Of a DNA stretch of 64,000 nucleotides, positions 8,762-19,800 are shown piece by piece. A program made the translations under genes and the position numbers. Origin of the DNA: Rhynchopus euleeides (Eukaryota; Euglenozoa; Diplonemea; Diplonemida; Diplonemidae); assembly GCA_963210315.1 (NCBI GenBank), contig OY723268.1, positions 1,488,001 through 1,552,000 of the forward strand, given 5' to 3'. The notes beneath the pieces are model-generated. The model made no database searches and was not told where the DNA came from. It saw only the letters and a program-made list of their open reading frames with translations. Every line of letters starts with the position of its first letter. Position 1 is the first letter of the stretch.

Positions 8762-10972
8762 ATGTCAGCCGCAGCGGCGCTCGTGTCGCTGTGCTTTGGG
8801 GCACAGCTGTGGCCATGCCTCAATGCTGCGGGTCCGCAGTGCACCGGAGAGCTTGCGAGTGGGGATATCACCCCCACACGTGTTGCAGTTTCGCCTGATG
8901 ACACGTTCGCTGCACTGGCAACGTATAAGGGTTTGCAGGTGTTCACCGTGACTACGACAGGTGCTGCCTTCACACTTTTCCCGGACTCGAGTGTCAGACA
9001 ACTCGCCTTGTCTCCTGACGGGGGCAAGGTGGTGGCAGTGCGGTACGATGGTATTTCTGTCGTCACCTTAAGCGACAAGACGGAACTGTGGTCGTCCGGA
9101 TCACGGTATTACGCTTCTGTTGCATACTCGCCAGACGGGAACCGCATTGCTTCTGGGCACCTGGCTTCTGGGGACAGCGCAATCATCCAGATCTGGAATG
9201 CTGGGACCGGCGACCTGGAGTTGAACCTCACTGGGGGTCACACCCACTCGGTTTACGGCTTGGCGTACACCCTTGACGGGGGGAGGATTATCAGCGGGTC
9301 CCGCGATGGCAAGGTCGTTGTGTGGAATGCAACGACTGGCGCTATTCTCAAGACGCTGACAGACCACATGGGCCCCGCCATCACCATCAAGGTGTCACCG
9401 GATGGGCTGTACTTCGCGAGTGTGGGTCAGTCTTCAAATGACGCGGTGAACATCTACAAGCTGAGCGACTACTCCATGCACAAGAACCTTCGGAACGGAA
9501 GGGGTTCGCGCGTCCTGGACCTGTCCTTCTCCCAGGACTGGAGCAAGATGGTGGTGGTGGGACGTGGTGACATGGAGGTGTACTCCGTGGAGACCGGGAA
9601 CCTGCTGCAGGCCTACACCATGCTCTCCGAGGATACACACGCAGTTTCGTACTTCCACACCAGCGACACCATCATCACGGGTGGGGGGTATGGGTTCAAG
9701 GGCAACGGCAGAATCCTCCTGTGGGACGACCTGGCACCAACCCCTCCTCCGACGCCTGCACCTGCAACGCCTGCCCCGTCACTCTCAGCATGCCCCAGTG
9801 CTGCGGGTCCGGAGTGCACCGCAGAGCTTGCAAAGGGGCTAAGGTACCCGCAGGTCATTGCAGTTTCGCAGGACGACACGTTGGCTGCAGTGACAGCAAC
9901 TAACGGTTTGTATGTGTACAAGACAGCGACAGGTGCTGCCGTCACAGTGCCCAGCTACGCCAGGGATACTCCGAAATCCGTTGCGTTCTCTCCTGATGCA
10001 AGCAGAGCGGCGGTGGCACTGGGGCTGGGGGGTGTTGCTGTCGTCGACTTGAGCAGCGGGACGGAGCTGTGGTGGAGCCCACGCGGCCATTATTGCCAGA
10101 CTGTTGTGTACTCGCCAGACGGGACACACATTGCTTCTGGGCACTCTACTACAGACTACGGCGGTGACATCTCCATCTGGAATGCTGAGACTGGCAACTT
10201 GGTGTTGTCCTTCGCTGCAGGTTACACCAGGTGGATATACGGCTTGGCGTACACCCTTGACGGGGGGAGAATCCTGAGTGCGACGAGGGATTCCAAGGTC
10301 GCCGTGTGGAATGCAACGACTGGTGATCTTCTCAAGACGCTGGACGACCGCGTTCAGGTGGATCACGCCATCCACGTGTCACCGGACGGCCTGTACTTCG
10401 CTGCCATTGCAGAGAGCCGCACTGTGAACATCTACAAACTGAGCGACTACTCCCTCCACAAGAAGATCAACAACGTGGTGGTTGATAACTCCGCCCCTGT
10501 CGAGGTGTCCTTCTCCCAGGACTGGAGCAAGCTGGTGGTGACGGGCTACAATGTCATGGGGGTGTACTCTGTGGCGACCGGGAACCTGCTGCAGTCCCAC
10601 GCCCTGCCATTCCCAGCTGCAACCGCAATTTCATACTTCCACATCAGCGACACCATCATCACGGGAGAGGGGAACACCAATGGCAGCATCCTCCTGTGGG
10701 ACGACGTGGCTCCCCGTGTCTGCACTGACGACGACGCCTGCCGCCTGTTCGGTGATACCGCTGCCAACTGCACCACCTCTCGGCACTGTGACTGCGGCAC
10801 CCACTCAGGCGCCCTCTGTGAGGTCCCTGCTGCCGGTGCCGTGCCACCGTGCCGGCACGCAGGCCCTGCTGGGCACCCTGCGCGCTGCGGCCACTGCACG
10901 TGGCGCACAGGATGTGTCTGTCGGAGCCTCCTGCGGCACCCTGTCTGTCGCTGTCTCTGGGGTGGTGTCTAA
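8762..10972 (+). CDS. WD40-like double-propeller protein, copy 2, truncated by a frameshift
   Basis: 736 aa as read. Residues 1-691 align with copy 1 (signal peptide, two propellers, linker, EGF-like module). After the EGF module a 47-bp deletion, relative to 4714-4760, shifts the frame. The last 45 or so residues are therefore unrelated, and the stalk, transmembrane helix and tail are lost. The deletion endpoints share CTGCCGG, a microhomology signature. As read it would encode a secreted soluble form, or it is a recent pseudogene. A CCGCAG acceptor-like site ends 2 nt before the ATG. Differences from copy 1 are clustered, mostly in the first propeller. Confidence 0.75.
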   Translation: MSAAAALVSLCFGAQLWPCLNAAGPQCTGELASGDITPTRVAVSPDDTFAALATYKGLQVFTVTTTGAAFTLFPDSSVRQLALSPDGGKVVAVRYDGISVVTLSDKTELWSSGSRYYASVAYSPDGNRIASGHLASGDSAIIQIWNAGTGDLELNLTGGHTHSVYGLAYTLDGGRIISGSRDGKVVVWNATTGAILKTLTDHMGPAITIKVSPDGLYFASVGQSSNDAVNIYKLSDYSMHKNLRNGRGSRVLDLSFSQDWSKMVVVGRGDMEVYSVETGNLLQAYTMLSEDTHAVSYFHTSDTIITGGGYGFKGNGRILLWDDLAPTPPPTPAPATPAPSLSACPSAAGPECTAELAKGLRYPQVIAVSQDDTLAAVTATNGLYVYKTATGAAVTVPSYARDTPKSVAFSPDASRAAVALGLGGVAVVDLSSGTELWWSPRGHYCQTVVYSPDGTHIASGHSTTDYGGDISIWNAETGNLVLSFAAGYTRWIYGLAYTLDGGRILSATRDSKVAVWNATTGDLLKTLDDRVQVDHAIHVSPDGLYFAAIAESRTVNIYKLSDYSLHKKINNVVVDNSAPVEVSFSQDWSKLVVTGYNVMGVYSVATGNLLQSHALPFPAATAISYFHISDTIITGEGNTNGSILLWDDVAPRVCTDDDACRLFGDTAANCTTSRHCDCGTHSGALCEVPAAGAVPPCRHAGPAGHPARCGHCTWRTGCVCRSLLRHPVCRCLWGGV

Positions 10973-11507
10973 CGCGACGGTTGCCACTACGGCTGACACA
11001 CTCGTCGACGCTCTCGGTGCCGCCGTTGTGGCACACTCCAACTTCACAAACATCGCCCATGCCTCGCGTCTCGACCCGTTTGTCCAACCCGCACGGACGA
11101 CGGATGGCAACCTCACCGCAGAATGCACGCAGGATGCGCTCACCACAGTGAAGCTGGATGACGGGCGCTGCCTGGTCCTCACCTGCAACGACGGCTTCTT
11201 CCTCAGCGTTGACACACGCGACGGGAAGGACTACCACACATGCGCAGGTACTCCTGCCCCGGACACGCCGGTGCCACAGCCCGCCGTCACTCCTGCTCCG
11301 GATGCAGACGATGACCTGAGTGATGGTGCTATCGCAGGCATCGTGGTGGGCTGTGTCGCTGCCGTGGCTGTGTTGATCCTCTTGCTGGTGTTTTGTGTGC
11401 GTCGTGCTCCGGATGCGGCGGAGCAGGAGCAGCAGCCGAAGCAGCAGCAGCCGCAGCAGGAGATGCAGCACGCCCAGCGCCGCAACAGCGAGCCTGCTGA
11501 GGTGTGA
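10836..11507 (+). pseudogene. Orphaned 3' part of receptor copy 2 (stalk, TM helix, Gln-rich tail)
   Basis: In the frame that continues beyond the deletion the sequence still reads the copy 1 C-terminus, including the transmembrane helix and the ending RRNSEPAEV, with almost no decay. Either the frameshift is very recent or this part is expressed by frameshifting, by splicing, or is an assembly error. Confidence 0.7.
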
Positions 11508-11739
11508 CACGTGACACAGGCTGGACGCCCCGAGCGGCCCACGTGCCCTTGCCTTGCAGGCCCACCACCCATGTGGGCATGCCTGGTGCATCCTTTCTTC
11601 TGACCTCCTGTCCTCCAACCCTCCAGTACCCCTGACGCCTTCCCTCCACCCCCTTCTGTCATATCTTCCCGCATACGCTGGATTGCTGCGAGAGATCTCT
11701 CAGCTGCCTGCGTACTGTGCAACTGGGCGGCGATCCCTA

Positions 11740-11942
11740 CATGGTGGACCGGACGCGTGAGCTGTCCCACGGGGGAGGGTGCGTGTTCCCCCCTGGGAGA
11801 ACGTCGGTCATCCCAGGCGGCATGCGGGATAGCCGAAGTTTTCCCAGGGGGGAACACGTACCCTCCCCTGGGAGATGGTCGTAGGTGGGATATCCCATCC
11901 GGTTCTCCCATGCCGGATATCCCATCCGTCCTGCCCACCGTG
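11740..11942. mobile_element. 203-bp TIR element with TA target duplication
   Basis: The exact insertion is visible because copy 1 retains the empty site (GATCCTACCCC near 5656). The ends are CATGGTGGACCGGACG and the complement of CACGGTGGGCAGGACG. TA flanks both sides (11738-11739 and 11943-11944), the Tc1/mariner-type duplication. Inside, 11771-11801 and 11841-11868 form a second inverted repeat. It is non-coding, hence a non-autonomous element. Confidence 0.85.
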
Positions 11943-12295
11943 TACTCCTTTGCTGTGTTACGGCCAGGTCATGCTGCAGTGGTGGCTCCTGACACCGACA
12001 CGAGCTGTCCCACATCATCACAGGTTGGTGTCCTGCCGGGACAGGTGGGTTCTAGTGTTGCACTCAGCCTCTGCGGGAGCTGGGTCTCCACAACAAGGAA
12101 CAATACACCTGTCTCTGTGTGCGTTCTGTCTTCCGTTTCACTTTGGACCTGCATCCTCTCTTGCCTCGCACATCTCGTAGCACCACCTGCCTCCTGCTCT
12201 CTTGGAGTCAGCTGTGCGTTTGCATTTGAGATGAGAAGAGGCAATGATTGACGCAGCCCTCTGTGGCATGCTCGTCGGTTCGCTGAAGTTATCTA

Positions 12296-12301
12296 TTATA
12301 C
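12296..12301. repeat. Left 6-bp target duplication TTATAC
   Basis: Directly abuts the left terminal inverted repeat and is matched by TTATAC at 26055-26060. Confidence 0.75.
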
Positions 12302-12348
12302 CATGGTATGACAAAGGTCTTAATAAGAAAAGGATCTTTTCACTTCTT

Positions 12349-13011
12349 TCTTAAGACGTCTTAATGCAGGTGCTGCATTAAATTTCTTAAATTAATGACC
12401 CCCATTATTTTTAAGAAATGCAGGATTTCTTAAGATTTCTTAATGAAATGATGGACATTATTTCCATATCTCCCAGCATCTTTTACAGGGGGGGGGCGAA
12501 TAGTATTACCTAGTTGAATAGTATTACGGTGCCAAATAGTATTACTTTTTTTTCTGGGGCTCTGGGGCACGTTTTTGGTGACTCTAAGTACGGGGTGCAG
12601 ATAGGCACCCCATGTCCAAAATGACCCCACCACGATCCGCACAGATTCTAAACGTTCAAACGAACGGTGTTTTGGCAAATCTGTGAGGGGGGTCAGGCTG
12701 GGTGGGTGGCATGGGTGGGCAAGCTGCCTCCCAGTCACCTTTTCCTTTCACAAGTGCCTGAACCCGACCCGCATTTCATGGGTGAAGCTTGGCACTTGAG
12801 CCACCAAAATGACCCCACTACGATCCGCACGGATTCCGAACAGTGCAATAGAACGGGAGCCCCCTCGAAACGCCCCTTTTCACGAAATTTTGAGTAGTAC
12901 TACTACGTAATACTATTTGGCCACCCCCAAAAATATATCTTTTTTGGGGGGGGTCAAACAGGCCTCTGGCTAATTCTGGGGCCGGACTTAACGTTGGGCC
13001 GGAGGGGGGGG
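12349..13011 (+). repeat. Left arm of large inverted repeat
   Basis: Contains the 14-bp palindrome TTAAGACGTCTTAA, an AT-rich stretch of TTTCTTAA words, GGGGGGGCGAATAGTATTAC and GGCCTCTGGCTAATTC...AACGTT. The same blocks occur in reverse order and complement at 20690-20957. It additionally carries two copies of a module with CCAAAATGACCCCAC(C/T)ACGA (near 12616 and 12803), found again at 24452 but missing from the right arm. Confidence 0.75.
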
Positions 13012-13133
13012 CACGGTGGGATCTTGTAAATTTTACATGTAAAAATACTGATTTTTACATGTATTATACGGAGGATTCTTCATATTCCTGGATTTCCCGA
13101 ATTTCCTGGATTTCCCCCGGCCCCTTAGGCGAT

Positions 13134-13199
13134 TTCAGGGCGGACAGGGCGGACATATCCGGACCGGATTTCCGGTCCGGATGTCCGGGTCCAATTTTG

Positions 13200-13239
<40 letters not shown>

Positions 13240-13440
13240 ACATTTCCCGAATTTCCCGCCCGGACATGTCCGGGCGGACATCCGGACATCCAGAAATGTC
13301 CGCCCCGGACAGGGCGGACATGTCCGGGCGGACATTTTCTGGTGTCCGGATGTCCGGGCGGACATGTCCGGACCCGGAAATTCGGGAAATCCAATTTTGA
13401 CCCCCCCCCCCCCCCCCCGGACATGTCCGGCCAGGACCTC
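13134..13440. repeat. Cluster of GTCCGGAC / GGGCGGACA palindromic words and C tracts
   Basis: Dozens of TCCGGA, CGGACA and TGTCCG words in both orientations are interrupted by C homopolymers at about 13201-13237 and 13401-13418. Open frames through it are artefacts of the repeat. Confidence 0.7.
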
Positions 13441-13559
13441 AATAGTTTGATTTTTGGTCCAGAAAATAGTTTGAAAATTTTTGAAATCTGGGTGCCCAAA
13501 AAAAAATTTCCTAAGACCGGCGATTTGTAGGGGGACCCTTTCGAATTTTTTTTTGGGGA

Positions 13560-13690
13560 AGGGTAAATTGAACGTTTTTGGCCAAATGAAGCCACTGCGA
13601 CCATTCCCGGGCCTCGGAAATCAGATTTTGGCCCCTCAAATGCGGTGCCGGTCCGGACAAAAAACCGAAAAAATCGTGAAAAATGGCCCA
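13560..13690 (+). repeat. Direct repeat, partner at 15470-15600
   Basis: AATTGAACGTTTTTGG, CCACTGCGACCATTCCC and the following GCCTCGGAAAT...CCCTCAAATG occur in the same order near 15470-15600. It is preceded by a module GGGGACC..TTCGAATTTTTTTT that recurs near 13762, 16117 and, inverted, 20596-20628. Confidence 0.7.
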
Positions 13691-13929
13691 TTTTCCCCAG
13701 CAATGGGCCAAAAATGCCCCCCGGACACCCCCAGAGACCTGTCCTAATCCGGGGTGCCAGTAGGGGGGACCTTTCGATTTTTTTTTCGAGGCATGGTTGC
13801 ATAGCGGCCGTTTTAAAAATTCCCTTGTATTTTGTGGACTTGCAAAAACGGCCGCTGATTTTCAGCATTTTAAAAAACGGCCGTTTTTTTTACCTGGGGA
13901 TTTTGTATGGGGCGTGGGTCAGCAGGCGA

Positions 13930-15080
13930 GATCCCACCACCAGGAGTGCCTCCCCACTGCAAGGGATACCCTGCAGCAAGCATTGTGAGCGCGCCTTCAA
14001 GTATGATGCGAAGAGTTCAGACTTCGTGGACCACTTTGACGGACCGCGCCATGTCAAGAAGAAGAAGAACGCAGCGTTGAAATTGCAGAGCCAGGGAAAC
14101 AGCTGGCGCTGTCGGAGTGCGATACCCTCAGTGGCAGGCTTGCAACTTCGGATCGCCCGGGGTGCGTTGTTCACCGGATCACCGGCTGGCATGGTGCATG
14201 ATGCTGTCAAGAAGTGTGTCCCGAGGAGGGGCTGAACATGGTTGCGGCCAATCAAGGCACGTGTGTCGTGGATGACCGTGCAGGCAGAGGTGGGTGTCGC
14301 TCACTGGCATCAGGGCTCTTCCGACAGAGCTTTCCCTTGATCTCGGCGACAGCACCCCGGCTGAGAAGGACACCGCCTTCGCTGATTTATTCCCGAAGGC
14401 ACGGGCGATCATCCCGGGCAATATGCAGCACCAGCTGGATGGGTTCACGACCGCACTGGCGCTGAAGGATGTGCTGTGCCACATCTCTGACGCAGCTGAG
14501 AGGGAGAAGCAGGCGAGCAAGACGGCACCACCGGCCGTGCGATCCCGCTTCTCTCCGACACACACTACCTGCACCGCTTGAGTGGATCTGCACCTTGCAC
14601 CACGTCCCCGGGCATTTATACAATCTTCCGGGCCCGCTGCAGGACAGCGGCCCTGCTACGTGTGCGTCGCTTCTGCGGTTGGCAGAGATGCCCACGAAAT
14701 CGCTGGGCTCGAGTCCCACCTGCAGGCCGCCGTCCGCCTGACGGCACCCCTCGCATCGCTGCTCCAGAAGTACTGCGATGCGCAGCTGGGTGTGCCAACG
14801 GCGTGCCCCTGTCGACGCAGTGTACACCGACATTGAGAAAGTGTCTGAGGTGGGGAAGTACGACCCCCCAGTGCCCCTGGCAGGGGAGCTGGCCTGGGCT
14901 GGCGACCGCATGCGCAGAAGGTGGGACGGCACGGAATCAGGGAAGTCCTTCTGGTTTGCGGTCCGCCGTCTGTGCCCGAGCGCGTACGGCCGCATGAGTC
15001 GTAGGGGTGTCAGAACCCCGGTGCCACCTCCCCTCTGTTTCGGGGAGTTCACGAGCGGGGCCTGGGTGATCTACGACTAG
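13930..15080 (+). pseudogene. Degraded coding region inside the 3.8-kb element
   Basis: Local base composition changes to a coding-like pattern, and the frames break several times. The first piece, near 13970-14120, reads CSKHCERAF...DHFDGPRHVKKKK, which resembles a C2H2/BED-type zinc finger (C-x3-C...H-x5-H). Later pieces at 14294-14581, 14582-14836 and 14778-15080 have no clear family. A decayed transposase-type gene is a reasonable guess because of its location, but no catalytic motif is visible. Confidence 0.35.
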
Positions 15081-15099
15081 GCCACCACGTTCCGAGGGT

Positions 15100-16200
15100 G
15101 TGCTGGATTTCTGGGACAACCCGGGGGCGAACCGGGCTGCTACACTCCTCTCTGCTCTCGGGTGTCTGCTGCTTGTCGAGCGACAGGCAGGGCGGAAGCC
15201 ATTTTTCTTTGTACAGTCGACAGAGAATCGCAGTGCCCAATGTCATGTGCAGGCAACAGGGAGTTGTCAAGTGTGTTTCCTCAGCTCGGTACGGTAAGCA
15301 GGAGGCGAATCTCCAAAGGAAAATAGGAGGGGGGAAAAAACGGCCGTTTTTTCGCCAACAAAACATGAAAACGGCCGTTTTTATATTTCGGTAGCGGGAA
15401 CTGAGGTAGTGAATTCTCAGAAAATCCACTCCCTCCATGACGGCCGTTATGACACTATGTCGAGGAGAGGTCAATTGAACGTTTTTGGACATCTGAGGCC
15501 ACTGCGACCATTCCCAGGCCTCGGAAATGAGATTTTTGGCCCTCAAATGGGGTACCAGTCCCCACGAAATTCCGAAAAAAATCATGAAAATCGAAAGGTC
15601 CCACGCACCAACCAAAAATCGTCAACAAGGACATGTCATACGCAGCAAGGGGGCAAACCACTCCCCAATGCTCAATGATTCCACGGCAAGCCAGATTTTC
15701 TGATCAATTGGTTTGTTTGAGCATGTTCCTGGCCCTTGTTTGGAAAGTAGATGACCCCTGGCTGGAGAGGACGGTTGTGCTCGACCGGACGGAGAGAGAA
15801 CCTTCTCCATATCCACCTCCACTCCACAATGCCACAAGTGGCAGGAAGGCCGGGTGTTACAGGCCTCAACCAGGGTTCCAAGGCTCTCCACTTCCTGGCT
15901 GCGTCAGGGATCACCGGGTACAGCGAGCAGGATTCCCTGTCGTGACACCCCAGCATGTACCACCGGAAGAACCCGAAACAGCAGCCGCCCCTCATGGGGG
16001 TTGCAAGAGGCACGGAAATCGTTCAAATCGGACCAAGTCCGAAAATTCGGCACTTTCTTGGGTACAAATTGCGGTCAGAAATTTTCCGATTTTTTGAAAA
16101 AAGGCTAATTCTGTAAGGGGGACCTTTTCGAATTTTTTTTTTCGGGCACTTTTTCCACAAGGAAATGTCCGCCCTGTCCGCTACTGTCCACTACCGATTT
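15100..16200. other. Non-coding right half of the 3.8-kb element
   Basis: Holds AAACGGCCGTTT-type palindromes (15338-15350, 15369-15381 and near 15441, matching others at 13804-13890), the second copy of the direct repeat (15470-15600), and a third GGGGACC/TTCGAATTTTTTT module at about 16117. No gene is supported. Confidence 0.5.
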
Positions 16201-16209
16201 CAAGGATCC

Positions 16210-16830
16210 TCCTACATGTATAATACTTGCATGTCAACTATTATACATGTATAATACATGTATATGCCTGAAATATACATGTAAAATACATGTATATCAA
16301 GTAAAAATACATGTATAATAGTTGCATGTCAACTATTATACATGTATTTTTACTTGATATACATGTATTTTACATGTATATTTCATGCATTTACATGTAT
16401 TTTACATGTATAATACTTGTCATGCAAGTATTATACATGTAAAATACTTGCATGACAAGTAAAATACTTGCATGCAAGTAAAATACATGTATTTTACTTG
16501 CATGCAAGTATTTTACTTGTCATGCAAGTATTATACATGTATTTTACTTGTCGTGCAAGTATTTTACATGTATAATACTTGCATGACAAGTATTATACAT
16601 GTAAAATACATGTAAATGCATGAAATATACATGTAAAATACATGTATATCAAGTAAAAATACATGTATAATAGTTGACATGCAAGTATTATACATGTATT
16701 TTTGCTTGATATACATGTATTTTACATGTATATTTCAGGCATATACATGTATTATACATGTATAATAGTTGACATGCAAGTATTATACATGTATAATACA
16801 TGTAAAAATCGGTATTTTTACATGTAAAAT
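16210..16830. repeat. 600-bp field of ACATGT / CATGCAAGT palindromes
   Basis: Almost entirely built of TACATGTATAATA, TACATGTAAAATA and TTGCATG(A)CAAGT words in alternating orientation. Several longer palindromes are nested, for example around 16330-16345. It abuts the right terminus of the CACGGTGG element and would extrude as multiple hairpins. Confidence 0.8.
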
Positions 16831-16860
16831 TTACAAGATCCCACCGTGGGGGGGGGGGGG

Positions 16861-19800
16861 CCCTACCCTACCCTACCCTACAGCACGTCGGGGGTACCCA
16901 CAACCCGACCCAACCCTACCCTAGGGTGAGGGTTGGGTACCCATAACCCGACCCAACACGACCCTACCCAACCCAGGGGTCAGGGCCAGGGTTGATCCTA
17001 GACCCAACCCAACCCAAGGGTTAGGGTCAGGGTTGACCCCAGACCCTACCCAACCCTAGGGTAAGGGTCAGGGTTGACCCTAGACCCTACCCAACCCTAG
17101 GGATAGGGTTAGGGTTGACCCTAGACCCTACCCTAACCCTAGGGTTAGGGTCAGGGTTAACCCTAGACCCTACCCTAACCCTAGGGTTAGGGTTAGGGTT
17201 AACCCTAGACCCTACCCAACCCTCGGGTTAGGGTCAGGGTTGACCCTAGACCCTACCCAACCCTAGGGTTAGGGTCAGGGTAAACCCCTAGACCCTACCC
17301 TAACCCTAGGGTTAGGGTTAGGGTTAACCCTTGACCCAACCCTAGGGTTAGGGTCAGGGTTAACCCTAGACCCTACCCTAACCCTAGGGTTAGGGTTAGG
17401 GTTAACCCTTGACCCAACCCTAGGGTTAGGGTCAGGGTTGACCCCAGACCCTACCCAACCCTAGGGTTAGGGTTAGGGTAAACCCTTGACCCAACCCTAG
17501 GGTTAGGGTCAGGGTTGACCCCAGACCCTACCCAACCCGAGGGTAAGGGTCAGGGTTGACCCTAGACCCTACCCAACCCTAGGGTTAGGGTTAGGGTTAA
17601 CCCTTGACCCAACCCTAGGGATAGGGTTAGGGTTGACCCTAGACCCTACCCTAACCCTAGGGTTAGGGTTAGGGTTAACCCTAGACCCTACCCTAACCCT
17701 AGGGTTAGGGTTAACCCTTGACCCAACCCTAGGGTTAGGGTTAGGGTTGACCCTAGACCCTACCCTAACCCTCGGGTTAGGGTTAGGGTTAACCCTTGAC
17801 CCAACCCTAGGGTTAGGGTCAGGGTTGACCCCAGACCCTACCCAACCCTAGGGTTAGGGTTAGGGTTAACCCTTGACCCAACCCTAGGGTTAGGGTTAGG
17901 GTTGACCCTAGACCCTACCCTAACCCTAGGGTTAGGGTCAGGGTTAACCCTTGACCCAACCCTAGGGTTAGGGTCAGGGTTGACCCCAGACCCTACCCAA
18001 CCCTAGGGTTAGGGTTAGGGTTAACCCTTGACCCAACCCTAGGGATAGGGTTAGGGTTGACCCTAGACCCTACCCTAACCCTAGGGTTAGGGTCAGGGTT
18101 AACCCTAGACCCTACCCTAACCCTAGGGTTAGGGTTAGGGTTAACCCTTGACCCAACCCTAGGGTTAGGGTCAGGGTTGACCCCAGACCCTACCCAACCC
18201 TAGGGTTAGGGTTAGGGTTAACCCTTGACCCAACCCTAGGGTTAGGGTTAGGGTTAACCCTAGACCCTACCGAACCCTCGGGTTAGGGTCAGGGTTGACC
18301 CTAGACCCTACCCAACCCTAGGGTTAGGGTCAGGGTTAACCCTAGACCCTACCCTAACCCTAGGGTTAGGGTTAGGGTTAACCCTTGACCCAACCCTAGG
18401 GTTAGGGTCAGGGTTGACCCCAGACCCTACCCAACCCTAGGGTTAGGGTTAGGGTTAACCCTTGACCCAACCCTAGGGTTAGGGTCAGGGTTAACCCTAG
18501 ACCCTACCCTAACCCTAGGGTTAGGGTTAGGGTTAACCCTAGACCCTACCCAACCCTCGGGTTAGGGTCAGGGTTGACCCTAGACCCTACCCAACCCTCG
18601 GGTTAGGGTTAGGGTTAACCCTGGACCCTACCCAACCCTAGGGTTAGGGTCAGGGTTGACCCTAGACCCTACCCTAACCCTAGGGTTAGGGTCAGGGTAA
18701 ACCCTAGACCCTACCCAACCCTAGGGTTAGGGTTAACCCTTGACCCAACCCTAGGGTTAGGGTCAGGGTTGACCCTAGACCCTACCCTAGGGTTAGGGTA
18801 GGGTATAGGGTTAACCCCAACCCTGATCCGAGGGTTGGGTCGGGTCTAGGGTTCACCCTGACCCAAACCCGAACCCTAGGGTAGGGTTGGGTCTAGGGTG
18901 AACCCTAACCCTAGGGTCGGGCAGGGTCTTGGGTTAACCCCCAACCCTAACCCTCGGGTTGGGTAGGGTATAGGGTTAACCCTAACCCTAGGGTTGGGTT
19001 GTGTATAGGGTTAACCCTAACCCTAACCCTAGGGTAGGGTTGGGTCTTGGGTTAACCCTAACCCTAGGGTTGGGTTGGGTATAGGGTTAACCCTAACCCT
19101 AGGGTTGGGTTGTGTATAGGGTTAACCCTAACCCTAACCCTAGGGTAGGGTTGGGTCTTGGGTTAACCCTAACCCTAGGGTAGGGTTGGGTATAGGGTTA
19201 ACCCTAACCCTAACCCTAGGGTTGGGTGGGGTATAGGGTTAACCCTAACCCTAGGGTTGGGTTGGGTCTAGGGTTAACCCTGACCCTAACCCTAGGGTTG
19301 GGTAGGGTATAGGGTTAACCCCAACCCTAACCCTAGGGTTGGGTTGGGTCTAGGGTTAACCCTGACCCTAACCCTAGGGTTGGGTAGGGTGTAGGGTTAA
19401 CCCTAACCCTAGGGTTGGGTTGGGTCTAGGGTTAACCCTGACCCTAACCCTAGGGTTGGGTAGGGTATAGGGTTAACCCCAACCCTAACCCTAGGGTTGG
19501 GTTGGGTCTAGGGTTAACCCTAACCCTAACCCTAGGGTAGGGTTGGGTGTAGGGTTGGGTTGGGTCTAGGGTTAACCCTGACCCTAACCCTAGGGTAGGG
19601 TTGGGTTGGGTATAGGGTTAACCCTGACCCTAACCCTAGGGTTGGGTAGGGTGTAGGGTTAACCCTAACCCTAGGGTCGGGTTGGGTTAACCCTAACCCT
19701 AGGGTTGGGTTGGGTCTAGGGTTAACCCTGACCCTAACCCTAGGGTTGGGTAGGGTATAGGGTTAACCCCAACCCTAACCCTAGGGTTGGGTTGGGTCTA

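Larger units (their letters stand above)
8762..12282 (+). repeat. Tandem duplication, copy 2
   Basis: Aligns with 2639-5999. Two structural differences: the 47-bp deletion in the gene near 10836 and the transposon at 11740-11942. Similarity ends 20 bp before the outer mobile structure begins. Confidence 0.85.
13012..16848. mobile_element. 3.8-kb element with CACGGTGG termini, inserted in a G tract
   Basis: The left end is CACGGTGGGATCTTGTAAAT; the right end is its complement, and the inverted match continues inward for about 57 bp (TTTACATGTAAAAATAC, GATTTTTACATGTATTATAC). It sits within a G homopolymer, so its target duplication cannot be read. It contains clusters of short palindromes, a direct repeat pair, a degraded coding region (13930-15080) and the ACATGT palindrome field at its right side. 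The shared terminal octamer makes it the longest member here of the family that includes the small elements at 159 and 1151. Confidence 0.65.

Noticed and set aside
13059..13530. Frames with poly-Pro/poly-Gly and repeated DMSGR-type peptides
   Set aside because: Products of C/G homopolymers and CGGACA palindromic words.
17633..17851. 72-aa frame MTLDPTLTLGLGLG in the satellite
   Set aside because: Translation of degenerate telomere-like repeats.
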